Counted from the stretch's first letter, positions 16,505-26,459 are shown. The stretch: 64,000 nt of DNA from Nocardia tengchongensis (GCF_018362975.1 NZ_CP074371.1:248001-312000); one strand, 5' to 3'. Made by a program: numbers and translations. Notes: generated by a model from the letters alone, not told the origin.

Positions 16505-19198
16505 TCACGCCGACAGCTTCTTCAAGCGCAGACGCGACCAGGTGAACAGCGCGAGCAGCACCGTGATCCCGCTCAGGATGGCGATGTCCATCGCCCAGGT
16601 GCCGACCGTGTGCTTCCACACGAAGTCCTTCTGCGCCTCGGGCATCGACGACATCGAGGGCAGGTTGATCGTGGACGCCCCGGCGCCGTAACCCCAGCGG
16701 GACGGGAACAGCCACGAGAGCTGTTCCAGCACGGTCTGACCCGCCACCGAGATCATGCCGCTGGACAGCACCAGCTGCGCCATGATGACCACCACCAGCA
16801 GCGGCATCACCTGCTCGTTGGATTTGGCCAGCGCCGACAACGCCAGACCCAGCACCACACACGACACCGCCGTCAACGCGACGTCGAGATAGAGCTCGAA
16901 GGTTCCCGACGAGAGCACCACGCCCTTGCCCGGCGCCGGCTTGAACGCCAGCACGATGCCGATCATCACCGCCGACTGGAACAGCGCCGCGAGGCTGAAG
17001 ATCACGATCTTCGACATCAGGTAGGCGCCCGACCGCAAGCCGACCGCGCGTTCCCGATAGAAGATGGCCCGCTCGCCGACCAGGTCACGAACGCTGAGGG
17101 TGGCCCCCATGAAGCAGGCGCCGAGGATCAGCACCACCAGCAGCTGCTGCGCCTCACCGTTACTGGCGGGCACCATGTCGCCGTTGGGCAATTGGACGAA
17201 GCCGGCGGATTGGAATCCGTTCTTGCCCTTGACGACCAGTGACAACGCCCCGAGCACGAAGGGCAGCACGGACAGGAAGATCAGGTAGCCGCGGTCGGCG
17301 AAGATGAGTCGCGACTGCCGGCGCGCCAGGGTCGAGAACTGCTTGATCGCACTCGATTTCGGGGCCTTCGCCCGCTCCACCGGTTTGACCGGCGCGGGCG
17401 GCTCCGCGAACGCCTGCCGGGAGCGGAAGTTCGCGAACGCCAGATCCGGGTCGGCGTCGACGCGACCGAAGATCTCGGCCCAGTCGCTGGTGCCCATGAC
17501 GTGTCCGACGGTGCCCGGGTGCCCGCAGAAGGCGGTCTTGCCGCCGGGCGCGAGCAGCAGCACCTGATCGCACATGTCCAGGCAGGCCACCGAGTGGGTG
17601 ACCACGATGACGGTGCGCCCGGCGTCTGCCAGTTCCCGCAGCATGGTCATGACCTGGCGGTCCAGCGCCGGGTCCAGGCCCGAGGTGGGCTCGTCGAGGA
17701 TGAGCAGCGAGGGACCGGTGAGCAGTTCCATGGCCACCGAAGCGCGCTTGCGCTGACCGCCGGAGAGCCGGTCCACGCGGGTGTCGGCGTGCTGGGTGAG
17801 CGAAAGCTCCTTCAGCACATCGGTGATCACCTGTTTGCGGTCGGCCTTGCTGGTGTCGGGCGGCAGTCGCAGCTGGGCGGCGAAGTTGAGCGCCTGCTTG
17901 ACGGTGAGCTGCCGGTGCAGCACGTCGTCCTGCGGCACCATGCCGATGCGGGAGCGCAGCGCCTCGTATTCGGCGTGCAGGTTGCGGCCCTCGAAGGTGA
18001 CCACGCCCGCGGACGGAAGCGTGGTTCCCGCAATGAGTTTCGACAGCGTGGACTTGCCCGCGCCGGAGGGTCCGATGAGCGCGGTCAGCGAGCCGCGACC
18101 GGCCTGCATGTTGACGTCGACGAGCAGCTGCTTGTTGCCCTCGACGGTGAACGAGACGCCGTGCACGTGCAGGCCCTGTTCGGCGACCGGCCGCTGCCGG
18201 TGCACCAGGGTGCCTTCCTGCACGACGAAGTCGACGTTACCGATGGTGACGATGTCGCGTTCGCGCAGCAGTGCGCGCTGTTCGCGGCGGCCGTTGACGA
18301 AGGTGCCGTTGGCCGAGTTGAGGTCCTCGAGGGCCAGGCCCTCACGGTCCGGGACCAGGCGCGCGTGCTTGCGCGAGGCCATCGGATCGTTGACCACGAT
18401 CTCGTTGTCGCTGGTACGGCCGATGTGCAGGCCGTTGCGCGGAATCCGGTCGGCGCGCGCGATGGCCGCGGTGGACGCCCGCGCGCGGATCGGCGGCAGC
18501 GCGGAGGTGTCGGCCTTGGTGGTCATGTTGATGGCGTCGCCGGCCTGCGGCTGCTGGTTGACCGGCGGCCGCACCACGTTCGGCCGCGGCGGCGTTCCGC
18601 CCTGCGGAGTCTGCCGCTGCGGCATCGGGTTCGGCTGCTGATGCTGCGGTCCCGAGACCGGCCGGTTCGGGTTCGGGTTCGGCCACTGCGGCTGATTCTG
18701 GTTGGGCTGGACCGGATTCGGCGGCTGCCACGGCTGCTGCGGCGCGGGCCGCTGCTGCACCGGCGGGCGCTGCGCGAACGGCTGCTGCGCCTGCTGTGGC
18801 TGCCCCACCTGCGGCTGCGGGCGCGACGGCGGCCGGTTCGGCTGCAGACCGGGCTGCTGCTGCGGCGGCGTGCCTCCCACACGCGCCTGCTGCGGCAGCA
18901 GGTGCAGCAGCGGGCCGCTGATGGCGTCGCCGAGCCGCACCTGGGTGGGCCGGTTGATGACCAGCGGCGTGGACAGCCGGCGGGCGTCCACGAAAACGCC
19001 GTTGGTGCTGCCGTTGTCGGTGAGCATCCACGATCCGGCCTCGTAGCTGAGGATCGCGTGGACGCGGGAGACCAGTGGGCTGTCGACGAACAGCGTCACC
19101 TCCGGCGCCCGCCCCATCGTGATCTGCTGAGCCGCGTCGAAGACCCGTTCGGTTCCATCATGACGCACGGTGATCTGCTGCGCCCCCGGTGAAGACAT
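16505..19198 (-). CDS. FHA-domain ABC exporter with fused ATPase and permease (Rv1747-like)
   Basis: An 897-residue protein with the domain order of mycobacterial Rv1747. FHA domain 1 (about 25-80) has SRVHAIL and NGSTNGVFVD. A Gln/Pro-rich linker covers about 110-230. FHA domain 2 (about 255-305) has SRKHARLV and NSANGTFVNGR. The ABC ATPase has Walker A GPSGAGKST (about 376), LSGGQRKRAS (about 479) and LLILDEPTSGLD. An ABC2-type membrane domain of about six segments ends the protein (about 640-897). FHA domains bind phosphothreonine, and Rv1747 is a known kinase target. The Ser/Thr kinase at 22306 makes phospho-control likely but unproven. Start ATG 19198, divergent from the metallopeptidase gene. 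Confidence 0.9.
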   Translation of the reverse strand: MSSPGAQQITVRHDGTERVFDAAQQITMGRAPEVTLFVDSPLVSRVHAILSYEAGSWMLTDNGSTNGVFVDARRLSTPLVINRPTQVRLGDAISGPLLHLLPQQARVGGTPPQQQPGLQPNRPPSRPQPQVGQPQQAQQPFAQRPPVQQRPAPQQPWQPPNPVQPNQNQPQWPNPNPNRPVSGPQHQQPNPMPQRQTPQGGTPPRPNVVRPPVNQQPQAGDAINMTTKADTSALPPIRARASTAAIARADRIPRNGLHIGRTSDNEIVVNDPMASRKHARLVPDREGLALEDLNSANGTFVNGRREQRALLRERDIVTIGNVDFVVQEGTLVHRQRPVAEQGLHVHGVSFTVEGNKQLLVDVNMQAGRGSLTALIGPSGAGKSTLSKLIAGTTLPSAGVVTFEGRNLHAEYEALRSRIGMVPQDDVLHRQLTVKQALNFAAQLRLPPDTSKADRKQVITDVLKELSLTQHADTRVDRLSGGQRKRASVAMELLTGPSLLILDEPTSGLDPALDRQVMTMLRELADAGRTVIVVTHSVACLDMCDQVLLLAPGGKTAFCGHPGTVGHVMGTSDWAEIFGRVDADPDLAFANFRSRQAFAEPPAPVKPVERAKAPKSSAIKQFSTLARRQSRLIFADRGYLIFLSVLPFVLGALSLVVKGKNGFQSAGFVQLPNGDMVPASNGEAQQLLVVLILGACFMGATLSVRDLVGERAIFYRERAVGLRSGAYLMSKIVIFSLAALFQSAVMIGIVLAFKPAPGKGVVLSSGTFELYLDVALTAVSCVVLGLALSALAKSNEQVMPLLVVVIMAQLVLSSGMISVAGQTVLEQLSWLFPSRWGYGAGASTINLPSMSSMPEAQKDFVWKHTVGTWAMDIAILSGITVLLALFTWSRLRLKKLSA

Positions 19199-19298
19199 GG
19201 TGGGATGATAAGCGAAGCCCCCGGAGTCCGGCGTCGCGCTTCTTGGCCGCCCGCCCGATTCCGGGACCAGAATTCGATCGGCTGCCGAGGGAGAACAC

Positions 19299-20783
19299 GT
19301 GGCGAGACGCCGAGGGGAGGCGGTGCGCACTCGCCGGTCCGCGCGGATTCGCCGCACCCTGGTGACGCTGGGGGTACTGGCCGTCGCGGTCGCGCTCTTG
19401 TCCGGATGTACACGAAATGTTCACGGCCACGCCGTATCCATCTACGACGACCCGTTCAAGGTGGCCGGTCTGCCTACCACCAGCGGTCCCAGCGGACCCC
19501 GCACCGGTGTGCCCGATTCGACGCTGACCGCGCAGAACTCCGACGGCGGCATGATCGACAAGCTGGTGCTCAACGCCCTCGACGATATCCAGACCTATTG
19601 GCAGGGTGAGTTTCCACGCGAGTTCGGCGGCGACTTCACGCCGGTGGGCAAGTTCATCTCCTGGAACGCCAAGACGCCGCGTTCGCAGGCCGGGCAGTTC
19701 TGCGGCGAGACCAGCTACCGGCTCGTGAACGCCGCCTACTGCCGGCTGGACGGGTCGGTGGGCTGGGATCGCGGCGTGCTGCTGCCCGCGGTGGCCGACG
19801 AGTTCGGGAAGATGTCGGTGGTGATGGTGCTGGCCCACGAGTACGGGCACGCCATCCAGGAGATGGCCAAGCTGGTCGGCCGCCGCACCCCGACCATCGT
19901 CAAGGAGCAGCAGGCGGATTGCTTCGCGGGCGCCTTCATCCGGAATGTGGCCGAGGGCAAGGCCCCGCATTTCACCATCAACACCTCCGACGGCCTGAAC
20001 GCGGTGCTGGCCGCGACGGTCGCCTTCCGCGACGCCGATCCCGACGATCCGCAGAGCGTGCACGGTTCCGCGTTCGAGCGGGTGACGGCGGTGCAGATCG
20101 GCTTCACCGACGGCCCCAAGAGCTGTAAGGCCATCGACCAGAACGAGATCGACCGCCGCCGCGGCAATCTGCCGCAGACCCTCGGCAACGACGCCAATCA
20201 CGGCCAGTCCGAGGTGACCCAGTCCAGCCTGCAGGATCTGGCCAAGGCGATGGCGTCGATCATGCCGATCAGCGATGAGCCCGAATACGGCTACGACACC
20301 GCGAAGCTGAACTGCCGCAACGGCGCCGACACCGCGCCGGTCACCTATTGCCCGGCCACCAACCGGATCGGCACCGACGTCTCCGCGCTGCACGATCGCG
20401 GCGTCTCCAATGCCGATGACCAGGATGCCTTGCCCGCCAACGTCACCGGGGATTTCACCGCCTACATCGTGTTCATCTCCCGCTACACACTGGCCGTGCA
20501 GCACTCCGAGAAACTGCCGTTGAAGGGCGCGAAAACCGGCTTGCGCGCGGCCTGCCTGTCGGGCGTGATCTCGGGGAAGCTGGCCGATCCGAGCCGCAAG
20601 GCGAGCGGCGGCATCACGCTGTCCGCGGGCGATCTCGACGAGGCGGTCTCCGGTCTGCTCACCGACGGCCTGGCCGCCAGCGACACCGACGGCAAGACCG
20701 TGCCCAGCGGCTTCTCCCGGGTGGACGCCTTCCGCGCGGGCGTGCTGGGCACCCAAGACATCTGCTATTCCCGATATACCTAG
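19299..20783 (+). CDS. Neutral zinc metallopeptidase-like lipoprotein
   Basis: A 494-residue exported protein. A basic N-terminus and hydrophobic segment end in lipobox LLSGC (about residues 36-40), predicting lipid anchoring outside the membrane. The zinc-protease motif HEYGH lies at about 178-182 (VLAHEYGHAIQ), with a later EQQADCFAGAF (about 205) supplying a likely third ligand region. This is the HExxH...ExxAD pattern of the YpfJ-type neutral zinc metallopeptidase family. Substrate unknown; envelope protein processing is a guess. GTG start at 19299 is preceded by GAGGGAG. It diverges from the FHA-ABC exporter and ends head-to-head with the FHA protein gene, 21 bp apart. Confidence 0.8.
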   Translation: MARRRGEAVRTRRSARIRRTLVTLGVLAVAVALLSGCTRNVHGHAVSIYDDPFKVAGLPTTSGPSGPRTGVPDSTLTAQNSDGGMIDKLVLNALDDIQTYWQGEFPREFGGDFTPVGKFISWNAKTPRSQAGQFCGETSYRLVNAAYCRLDGSVGWDRGVLLPAVADEFGKMSVVMVLAHEYGHAIQEMAKLVGRRTPTIVKEQQADCFAGAFIRNVAEGKAPHFTINTSDGLNAVLAATVAFRDADPDDPQSVHGSAFERVTAVQIGFTDGPKSCKAIDQNEIDRRRGNLPQTLGNDANHGQSEVTQSSLQDLAKAMASIMPISDEPEYGYDTAKLNCRNGADTAPVTYCPATNRIGTDVSALHDRGVSNADDQDALPANVTGDFTAYIVFISRYTLAVQHSEKLPLKGAKTGLRAACLSGVISGKLADPSRKASGGITLSAGDLDEAVSGLLTDGLAASDTDGKTVPSGFSRVDAFRAGVLGTQDICYSRYT

Positions 20784-20804
20784 GGGAACAGGGACTTTCG
20801 GGTC

Positions 20805-22166
20805 CTACCCGAAGGGCGGGGGCGCGACGGGTTCCAGCCGCAGCACCCGGTTGCCGAGCATGATCTCCGCGCCCGGAATCAAGGTGAACGGCTGATTCGG
20901 TTGCAGCCGAATCCAATCGCGGTATCCGGGCGGCCGCACCCGGGTGCCGTTGGTGGAGCCGCGGTCGACGATGGTGACATCCCAGTTCACCAGGCGGATC
21001 TCGGCATGCGCCCGGGACATGCCGCCGGAGCTGTCGTCGATCCGCAAGGGCAGCAGGCCCGCCCGGGCCGGTTCGGAGAGCTCGGGGTCGCGGCCCACCA
21101 CGGCGTCGGCGGCCAGCATGAACGTCATGCCGTCGTCGAGGACCAGCATGCCCAGCGGCGGCCGGATCACCTCCGACACGTGCTGGGTCTGATCCACCGG
21201 CATGCCGCACACCGTGCAGAAGGCCGCGCGCGGATCACTGGGATGCGCACGCGCGCACTTGAATCCGAGCACCTTCGCGGTGAGAGCGGTGGCCTTCGCG
21301 GTGGCCTCGAGCCGGCGTTGCAGGTCCGGATCGGGTTTGGGCGCGGGGTTGGTGCCGCTGGTCTCGCTGGAGCCGGCCATCTCGGTGGGCGCCCGGTGCA
21401 GATCCACCGGGATGTCCTCGGTCACCGGATCCGAGGCGACCGCCGCCAGGCTCGCGGGAATGCGATTGGAGGTGCGGGTCGGGATCAGGTCGGGGTCCAC
21501 GGGGAGCGGTTCGGGCTCCGGATCCCGTTCGGCGTCGAAGGCGGCCGTGGGCGGCGGCGGTTCCGCGGGCCGCGGCCGGACCGCGCGCACCGGTGTGCGG
21601 GACACCACAGACTCGCCCTCGAACCACACCACCGCGCCCGCGGCGGGCGCCAGTCCCTCGATGAGCGAGCCGATTCCGCGTTCGGGCAGCTCCGGTTGCC
21701 GCTGGTGGTGGCCGAAGAGTTCCTGCCGGGATTCGTCGATAAACAGCGCCGCGGCCCGCGCGGGCGGCGCGGCGACCCGGTCCACGGTGAACGCGGCGTC
21801 ACTGCCCCGGTAGTACTCGACCACGGTCCCGGCCAGCACGGCCGTCACCGAGCCGTGCAGGAAAATGGCCAATCCACCGGTGTCGGCGGCCGACAGGATG
21901 CCGAAATCGATGGGCTCCCCCGGTGAGATCCGCTCGGCATCCTTCATCAGCCACCGCGTCGCCTGCCGCGCGATCCAGCGGCCCGGCCCGTCCGGGGACA
22001 GCTCGGTGGCGTCGGCGACCAGATCCCCCAGCGCCCGCACCGCCGTGACCGCCCGCGATTCGGGGGTGAGCCGCCCGCGCTCCCGATGCGCGACCAGGAT
22101 CACCGCTCCCGCCACCCGGCTCAGCGCATGCCCGCCCGCGACGACCTCGACCTGCCGATCCATCAC
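20805..22166 (-). CDS. C-terminal FHA-domain protein with Cys-containing linker
   Basis: A 453-residue cytoplasmic protein. Residues 1-190 are an uncharacterised globular domain. Residues 190-280 are Pro/Glu/Asp-rich and disordered-looking. Around 300-330 a Cys cluster (FKCARAH then AFCTVCGMP) looks like a small zinc-binding knuckle. The last 100 residues are an FHA domain with GMSRAHAEI and RGSTNGTRV, the phosphothreonine-binding loops. A homologous layout occurs in other nocardial FHA proteins, but I cannot name the family. It starts GTG-ATG at 22166/22163, divergent from the Ser/Thr kinase gene at 22306. This suggests it reads that kinase's output, which is inference. Confidence 0.75.
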   Translation of the reverse strand: MMDRQVEVVAGGHALSRVAGAVILVAHRERGRLTPESRAVTAVRALGDLVADATELSPDGPGRWIARQATRWLMKDAERISPGEPIDFGILSAADTGGLAIFLHGSVTAVLAGTVVEYYRGSDAAFTVDRVAAPPARAAALFIDESRQELFGHHQRQPELPERGIGSLIEGLAPAAGAVVWFEGESVVSRTPVRAVRPRPAEPPPPTAAFDAERDPEPEPLPVDPDLIPTRTSNRIPASLAAVASDPVTEDIPVDLHRAPTEMAGSSETSGTNPAPKPDPDLQRRLEATAKATALTAKVLGFKCARAHPSDPRAAFCTVCGMPVDQTQHVSEVIRPPLGMLVLDDGMTFMLAADAVVGRDPELSEPARAGLLPLRIDDSSGGMSRAHAEIRLVNWDVTIVDRGSTNGTRVRPPGYRDWIRLQPNQPFTLIPGAEIMLGNRVLRLEPVAPPPFG

Positions 22167-22305
22167 GGGAATCGGCCCCCGAGAAGCACGCGGCAGGGAT
22201 CCTTCAGCACAGCCACCAGGTTACGTGCCCGTCCGGCACCGGCTACAGTCGCGGAGAGCAGCGGGGGGAGCCGCTGCGTCCGGCGAGTGATCCAGGAGTT
22301 CGTTC

Positions 22306-23877
22306 ATGGCGATGAGTCCCGGCACCATCGTCGGGGGGTACCGGATCGTGCGGGTCCTCGGCGCGGGCGGGATGGGGACCGTCTACCTGGGCAAGCATCC
22401 CGAGCTGCCGCGGATGGACGCGCTCAAGGTGCTCTCGGCCGAGCTGACCCGCAACGAGGAGTTCCGCGGCCGCTTCGCGCGCGAGGCCAATGTGGTTGCG
22501 GGTCTGGACCACCCGAACATCGTCTCGGTGCACAATCGCGGCGAGGAGAACGGGCAGCTCTGGATCGCCATGCAGTACGTCGAGGGCACCGACGCCTCGG
22601 CCGAGATCAAGCGTGACCGGTCCGCCGTCCCGCCGCTGCGCGCGCTGTCCATCGTCACCCAGATCGGCCGCGGCCTCGACTACGCGCACCGACGCGGACT
22701 GCTGCACCGGGATGTGAAGCCCGCCAACTTCCTGCTCTCCACCGCCGAGGGTGAGGACGAGCGGGCGCTGCTGGCCGACTTCGGCGTCGCCAAGTCGATC
22801 GAGGACACCACCGAGCTCACCCAGACCGGCAGCTTCGTGGCCACCATCGCCTATGCCCCGCCGGAGCAGCTGTCGGGCGCCCCGCTGGACCATCGCGCCG
22901 ACATCTACAGCCTGGGCTGCTCCTTCTTCAAGCTGCTGACCGGCCGGAACCCGTATCCCGCAACGCAACCGGCGCTGGTCATGATGGGCCACCTGCACGA
23001 GCCGCCGCCGCGCGCCACCGACGTCGACCCGCATCTGCCCGCCGCGCTGGACCAGGTCTTCGCGCGGGTGATGGCCAAGAACCCGGCCGAGCGCTACAAC
23101 TCCTGCCGCGAGTTCACCGAAGCCGCCGCGGCCGCGCTGGTGCCGGGTCACAACCCGGTGTCCACCAACACCTCGCCGACCTATCCGATTCAGGTCGCGC
23201 CGCCGGGCATGCTGACGGCCACGGCCCAGAACTACAGCGCCACACCGGTTTCCGCGTCGGATCCCACCCAGGCGGTGCGGCCGACGCGCGGTCGCACCCG
23301 GCTCTACCTCGGTATCGGTGCGGCGACAGTGGCGGCCGCGGTCGCGGTGGGCATCGGCATCGTGGTCAGCGGCGGCGAGAGCGGGTCCGCCGCAACGACT
23401 TCCGCCGTGGCCGCCCCCGCCTCGAACTCGGCGCCGAAGTCGGTGGACCAGGCGCGCAAGGACAATCCCGCGTTCCAGGGCAAGACCGTCACCATGGTCG
23501 ACGTGACCGGCGACCAGCTCAACACCAAATACAGCATCTACCTCACCGGCAGCGACCAGGCGAAATACCTTGAGAGCCTGGGCTTCGTCTACAACCCGCA
23601 GTACCAGCCCGCGACCGGGGAGACCGCCCCGCGCGCCTCCACCGGCTGGGGCTCGCTGAAGGTGACCGACGATTCCTACGTCATCGCCGTCCGCTCCGAC
23701 GAGAAGGCCGGCGGTGGCGGCCTGCTCGGCCTGCCGAGCGAAATCACCAGCTCACGTGCCGTCGTGGTGCCGGTCGACGACCCGGCCACGGTGGCCGCGA
23801 TCCGCAACTGGACCCCCGATTCCGGTCAGACCCTGCTCACCAAACTGGTGCCGGTCCTGCACAACCGGATCAAGTAG
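22306..23877 (+). CDS. Receptor-type Ser/Thr protein kinase (Pkn family)
   Basis: A 523-residue transmembrane Hanks-type kinase. The cytosolic kinase domain (about 10-275) is complete: glycine loop GAGGMGTVYLG (about 18-28), lysine in ALKVL, catalytic HRDVKPAN (about 133), DFG in LADFGVAKS and the APE-type motif APPEQL. A Thr/Ser-rich juxtamembrane region follows, then one membrane helix (about 333-355), then a 165-residue extracytoplasmic domain of unknown fold without PASTA repeats. AGGAG lies upstream of ATG 22306; ATG 22312 is also possible. Two DUF7373 lipoproteins follow on the same strand, so it may be the sensor of an envelope complex. Confidence 0.92.
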   Translation: MAMSPGTIVGGYRIVRVLGAGGMGTVYLGKHPELPRMDALKVLSAELTRNEEFRGRFAREANVVAGLDHPNIVSVHNRGEENGQLWIAMQYVEGTDASAEIKRDRSAVPPLRALSIVTQIGRGLDYAHRRGLLHRDVKPANFLLSTAEGEDERALLADFGVAKSIEDTTELTQTGSFVATIAYAPPEQLSGAPLDHRADIYSLGCSFFKLLTGRNPYPATQPALVMMGHLHEPPPRATDVDPHLPAALDQVFARVMAKNPAERYNSCREFTEAAAAALVPGHNPVSTNTSPTYPIQVAPPGMLTATAQNYSATPVSASDPTQAVRPTRGRTRLYLGIGAATVAAAVAVGIGIVVSGGESGSAATTSAVAAPASNSAPKSVDQARKDNPAFQGKTVTMVDVTGDQLNTKYSIYLTGSDQAKYLESLGFVYNPQYQPATGETAPRASTGWGSLKVTDDSYVIAVRSDEKAGGGGLLGLPSEITSSRAVVVPVDDPATVAAIRNWTPDSGQTLLTKLVPVLHNRIK

Positions 23878-23913
23878 GGTTGCGGCGACAGTCAGTTCTG
23901 GGGAGGGGAACCC

Positions 23914-25140
23914 ATGCGCAAATCCGTGCGCGCAGCCATGTCCGCGGCGGCCGCGGTCGTGGCTCTGATGACCGCCGCCTGCGGCTCCGATCCGGAATCG
24001 GCCGCACCGGCCGAACCCGTCATCGACCTGGCCAAGCTCGATACCGGCAACCTGACGACCCAGCCCAAGCCGTACGACAAGGCCGGCAACAAGGACCTCG
24101 GCCGCGCCGTGCAGGCCGAACGGCTGGCCAATTACCTGCCGCTGCCCGCGGAAATGAACCCGGCGGTCACCAAGCCCGCGGCGGCGGTCAACGGCGCGAT
24201 CCGGCCCTTCATCGATCTCGGCTCCGGTGCGATGCGGGTCCGCACCAATGCCAAACCGGACGCCCTGCGGGCCGCCGCGCCCGGCTTCCTCTCCGGCTAC
24301 GTGACCACCGGTAATTCCGACGACCTGCCGGGGCTGGCCTACGAGTTCGCGAATACGGTGCTGATCTTCACCGACGAGGCAGCAGCGTCCGCCGCCGCGC
24401 AGGCCCTGGGCCAGGCCGACTTCGACGCCGCCCCGAGTGAGCGCCTGCACCTGGACAAGTACCCGTCGGCCTTCGCCTATCTCGACAAGTCCTACGACTT
24501 CAACGCCGGCGTCCGATCCTGGTATGCCACCGGCAGATTCGTCATCTTCGGCTACGTCTGGGACGACCTGATGGCGGAAACCAAGGCCAGCGATCCGGCC
24601 GCGCTGCTGGCCCGGGTACAGCTCGGTCTCGACGCCATTCCACCGGCCCTCGCGAAGTTCCCCGCCGTCGCCCCGGACCAGCTGACCGAGCAGCCCGTCG
24701 ACCTCGACGGCGTACTCGGGCGCACGTTGCGGACCGTCGCCGACGACCAGTCCGAGCGCGGCATTCCCGGCGTCTACGACCGGCACGGCGGACTCCAACT
24801 GTTCCCCGGCGACGACAACGCGGCCTTGTTCGAGAAGGCGGGCGTGGACCGGGTGGCCTTCAACGGCGGCTACGTCTTCCGCGCCCGCGACGCTGCCGGG
24901 GCCACGGCCATCGTGACCGAACGCGGCCGGACCTCACGCACTTTCCAGCCCGCGGACTCGCCCGCAAATCTCCCGAATGCTCAGTGTCGCAAGTACACCG
25001 GTCCGGAACCCCTCTCCGTCCCCTACTACTGCTACGTCACGCACGGCCGTTTCGCGGGCGAGGTGGCGGCAAGCCAGCTGCTCGATGCGCAGCAACGGAT
25101 TTCGGCGCAGTACGCCCTGTTCGTCAACGCGGACAAGTGA
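23914..25140 (+). CDS. DUF7373-family lipoprotein (copy 1)
   Basis: A 408-residue exported protein with a signal peptide and lipobox-like TAAC (Cys at about residue 24). After it comes the family-like opening VIDLAKLDTGNLTTQP, and the mature part is a mixed alpha/beta protein ending QRISAQYALFVNADK. Three further genes in this window share this plan (opening D-x-x-x-L-D-x-G, ending QR(I/A)(S/A)AQYA): 25156, 57267 and 58542. Paired Cys near the C-terminus (NAQCRKYTG and PYYCYVTHG) may form a disulfide. GGGGAGGGG lies before the ATG. It is 36 bp after the kinase gene and likely cotranscribed. The family name is from memory and its function is unknown. Confidence 0.75.
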   Translation: MRKSVRAAMSAAAAVVALMTAACGSDPESAAPAEPVIDLAKLDTGNLTTQPKPYDKAGNKDLGRAVQAERLANYLPLPAEMNPAVTKPAAAVNGAIRPFIDLGSGAMRVRTNAKPDALRAAAPGFLSGYVTTGNSDDLPGLAYEFANTVLIFTDEAAASAAAQALGQADFDAAPSERLHLDKYPSAFAYLDKSYDFNAGVRSWYATGRFVIFGYVWDDLMAETKASDPAALLARVQLGLDAIPPALAKFPAVAPDQLTEQPVDLDGVLGRTLRTVADDQSERGIPGVYDRHGGLQLFPGDDNAALFEKAGVDRVAFNGGYVFRARDAAGATAIVTERGRTSRTFQPADSPANLPNAQCRKYTGPEPLSVPYYCYVTHGRFAGEVAASQLLDAQQRISAQYALFVNADK

Positions 25141-25155
25141 TCGGGAGGGAAAAGG

Positions 25156-26379
25156 ATGATCTCGCAACGACTTCGAGTGACCGCCCTGCTCGCGGTCACC
25201 GCCGCGGCGCTGACCGGCTGCGCGACCGTGTCCGGCGCCACCCGGCCCGGTGAAATCGACGTCCGCACATTGGATGTCGGCAAGTACCCTACCCAGCCAC
25301 TGGATCTGCGCTACGTCTACCGTCCGAGAATGAGCATCGCCCGGGAACTGGCGACGCAGCGGCTCGCCGACCACGTGGTCACCGGCGCCGACATCGACCC
25401 GGCCCTCACTTTCGGCACCGGCGCGGTGTCGATCATCAATACCGACGGCGCGACCCAGATCCTGGCCAAGGCCACAGAACCGGTCCTCGTCGCGAACAAG
25501 ATGATGTTCGGCCTCTCGGTCGGCCACAGCGACAAACAGCTGGACGAGACCCGCAAGACGCCCGCCGGCAGCACCTTCACCACGGTCACCGTCCTCCAGT
25601 TCCCCGATGCCGCCGCCGCGGCGAAAGCGGCCACCGAATTGGACGACGCCGACTTCGGGGTGGCCGCGGATGTGAACGAGCGGGTCACGTTACCCGGACA
25701 CGCCGACGCCCATTCGCATTGGCGGCCCGGAGTCGCCAGCCTCGGCTCGACCATCGCGCACGGCAGCTACGTCGTGAATACCTATCTCGGCGTGCGAGAT
25801 CCGGATCTGTCGGCCCTGACGGTGCTCGCCGACAAGGTCTTCGACGCCCAATTGCCGCTGCTGGATTCCTTGCCGCCGTTGACCCCGGAGGGCATTCTGC
25901 GCCTGCCCTACGACGCGGACGGCATGCTGCGGCGCACCCTCGCCCCCGGGGTGAGCTTCCAGCCCGACTTCCGTGAGCAGGCCGTCGCCGAACCACGCGG
26001 ATTTCTGCATCGGGTGAGCGATCAGGCCTTCTGGCGGCAGCTCGTCGCCGATAGCGGAACAGACCGCTTCTCGACCTCCGGCGCGGATTACGACGGGCCG
26101 AGCATGCTGTTCCGAACCCGTGAAGCGCAGGCGGCGAAACAACTGGCGGATGCCATTCTCGGACACGGCTATTCCGGGAAAGTGGATGCACCGGCCGGAG
26201 TTCCGGACGCGAAATGCGGGGAAACCACCAATACTTCGACCGTGATCAACCGCATCCGGCGGTATCGCTGCGTGGTCAGCTATCGCCAGTACACGGCCGT
26301 GGTGGACTCCGATCAGGTGGCCGACGCCCATCAGCGGGCGGCCGCCCAGTACGCGTTGCTGGCGAACAGCACCTGGTAG
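25156..26379 (+). CDS. DUF7373-family lipoprotein (copy 2)
   Basis: A 407-residue lipoprotein paralogous to copy 1 and starting 15 bp after it. The signal peptide ends in LTGC (Cys about residue 22). The mature part begins EIDVRTLDVGKYPTQPLDLR and ends HQRAAAQYALLANSTW. It resembles copy 3 (57267) more than copy 1: both share the IDVRTLDVG-type opening, the ADIDPxL region, HWRPG and GSYVVN/GQYVIN. The pair therefore seems to have been duplicated as a unit. Late Cys residues (AKCGE and YRCVVSY) are again present. GGAGGGAAAAGG lies before the ATG. Probable operon with the kinase upstream; the WXG100 genes follow. Confidence 0.75.
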   Translation: MISQRLRVTALLAVTAAALTGCATVSGATRPGEIDVRTLDVGKYPTQPLDLRYVYRPRMSIARELATQRLADHVVTGADIDPALTFGTGAVSIINTDGATQILAKATEPVLVANKMMFGLSVGHSDKQLDETRKTPAGSTFTTVTVLQFPDAAAAAKAATELDDADFGVAADVNERVTLPGHADAHSHWRPGVASLGSTIAHGSYVVNTYLGVRDPDLSALTVLADKVFDAQLPLLDSLPPLTPEGILRLPYDADGMLRRTLAPGVSFQPDFREQAVAEPRGFLHRVSDQAFWRQLVADSGTDRFSTSGADYDGPSMLFRTREAQAAKQLADAILGHGYSGKVDAPAGVPDAKCGETTNTSTVINRIRRYRCVVSYRQYTAVVDSDQVADAHQRAAAQYALLANSTW

Positions 26380-26459
26380 CGGGCGGGGTGGAACCGGCGG
26401 GTGGTGACGTACGTCCAATCACTCAGAGGTCGTCCGCCCGCGAATCGGAAGGAGGCACC

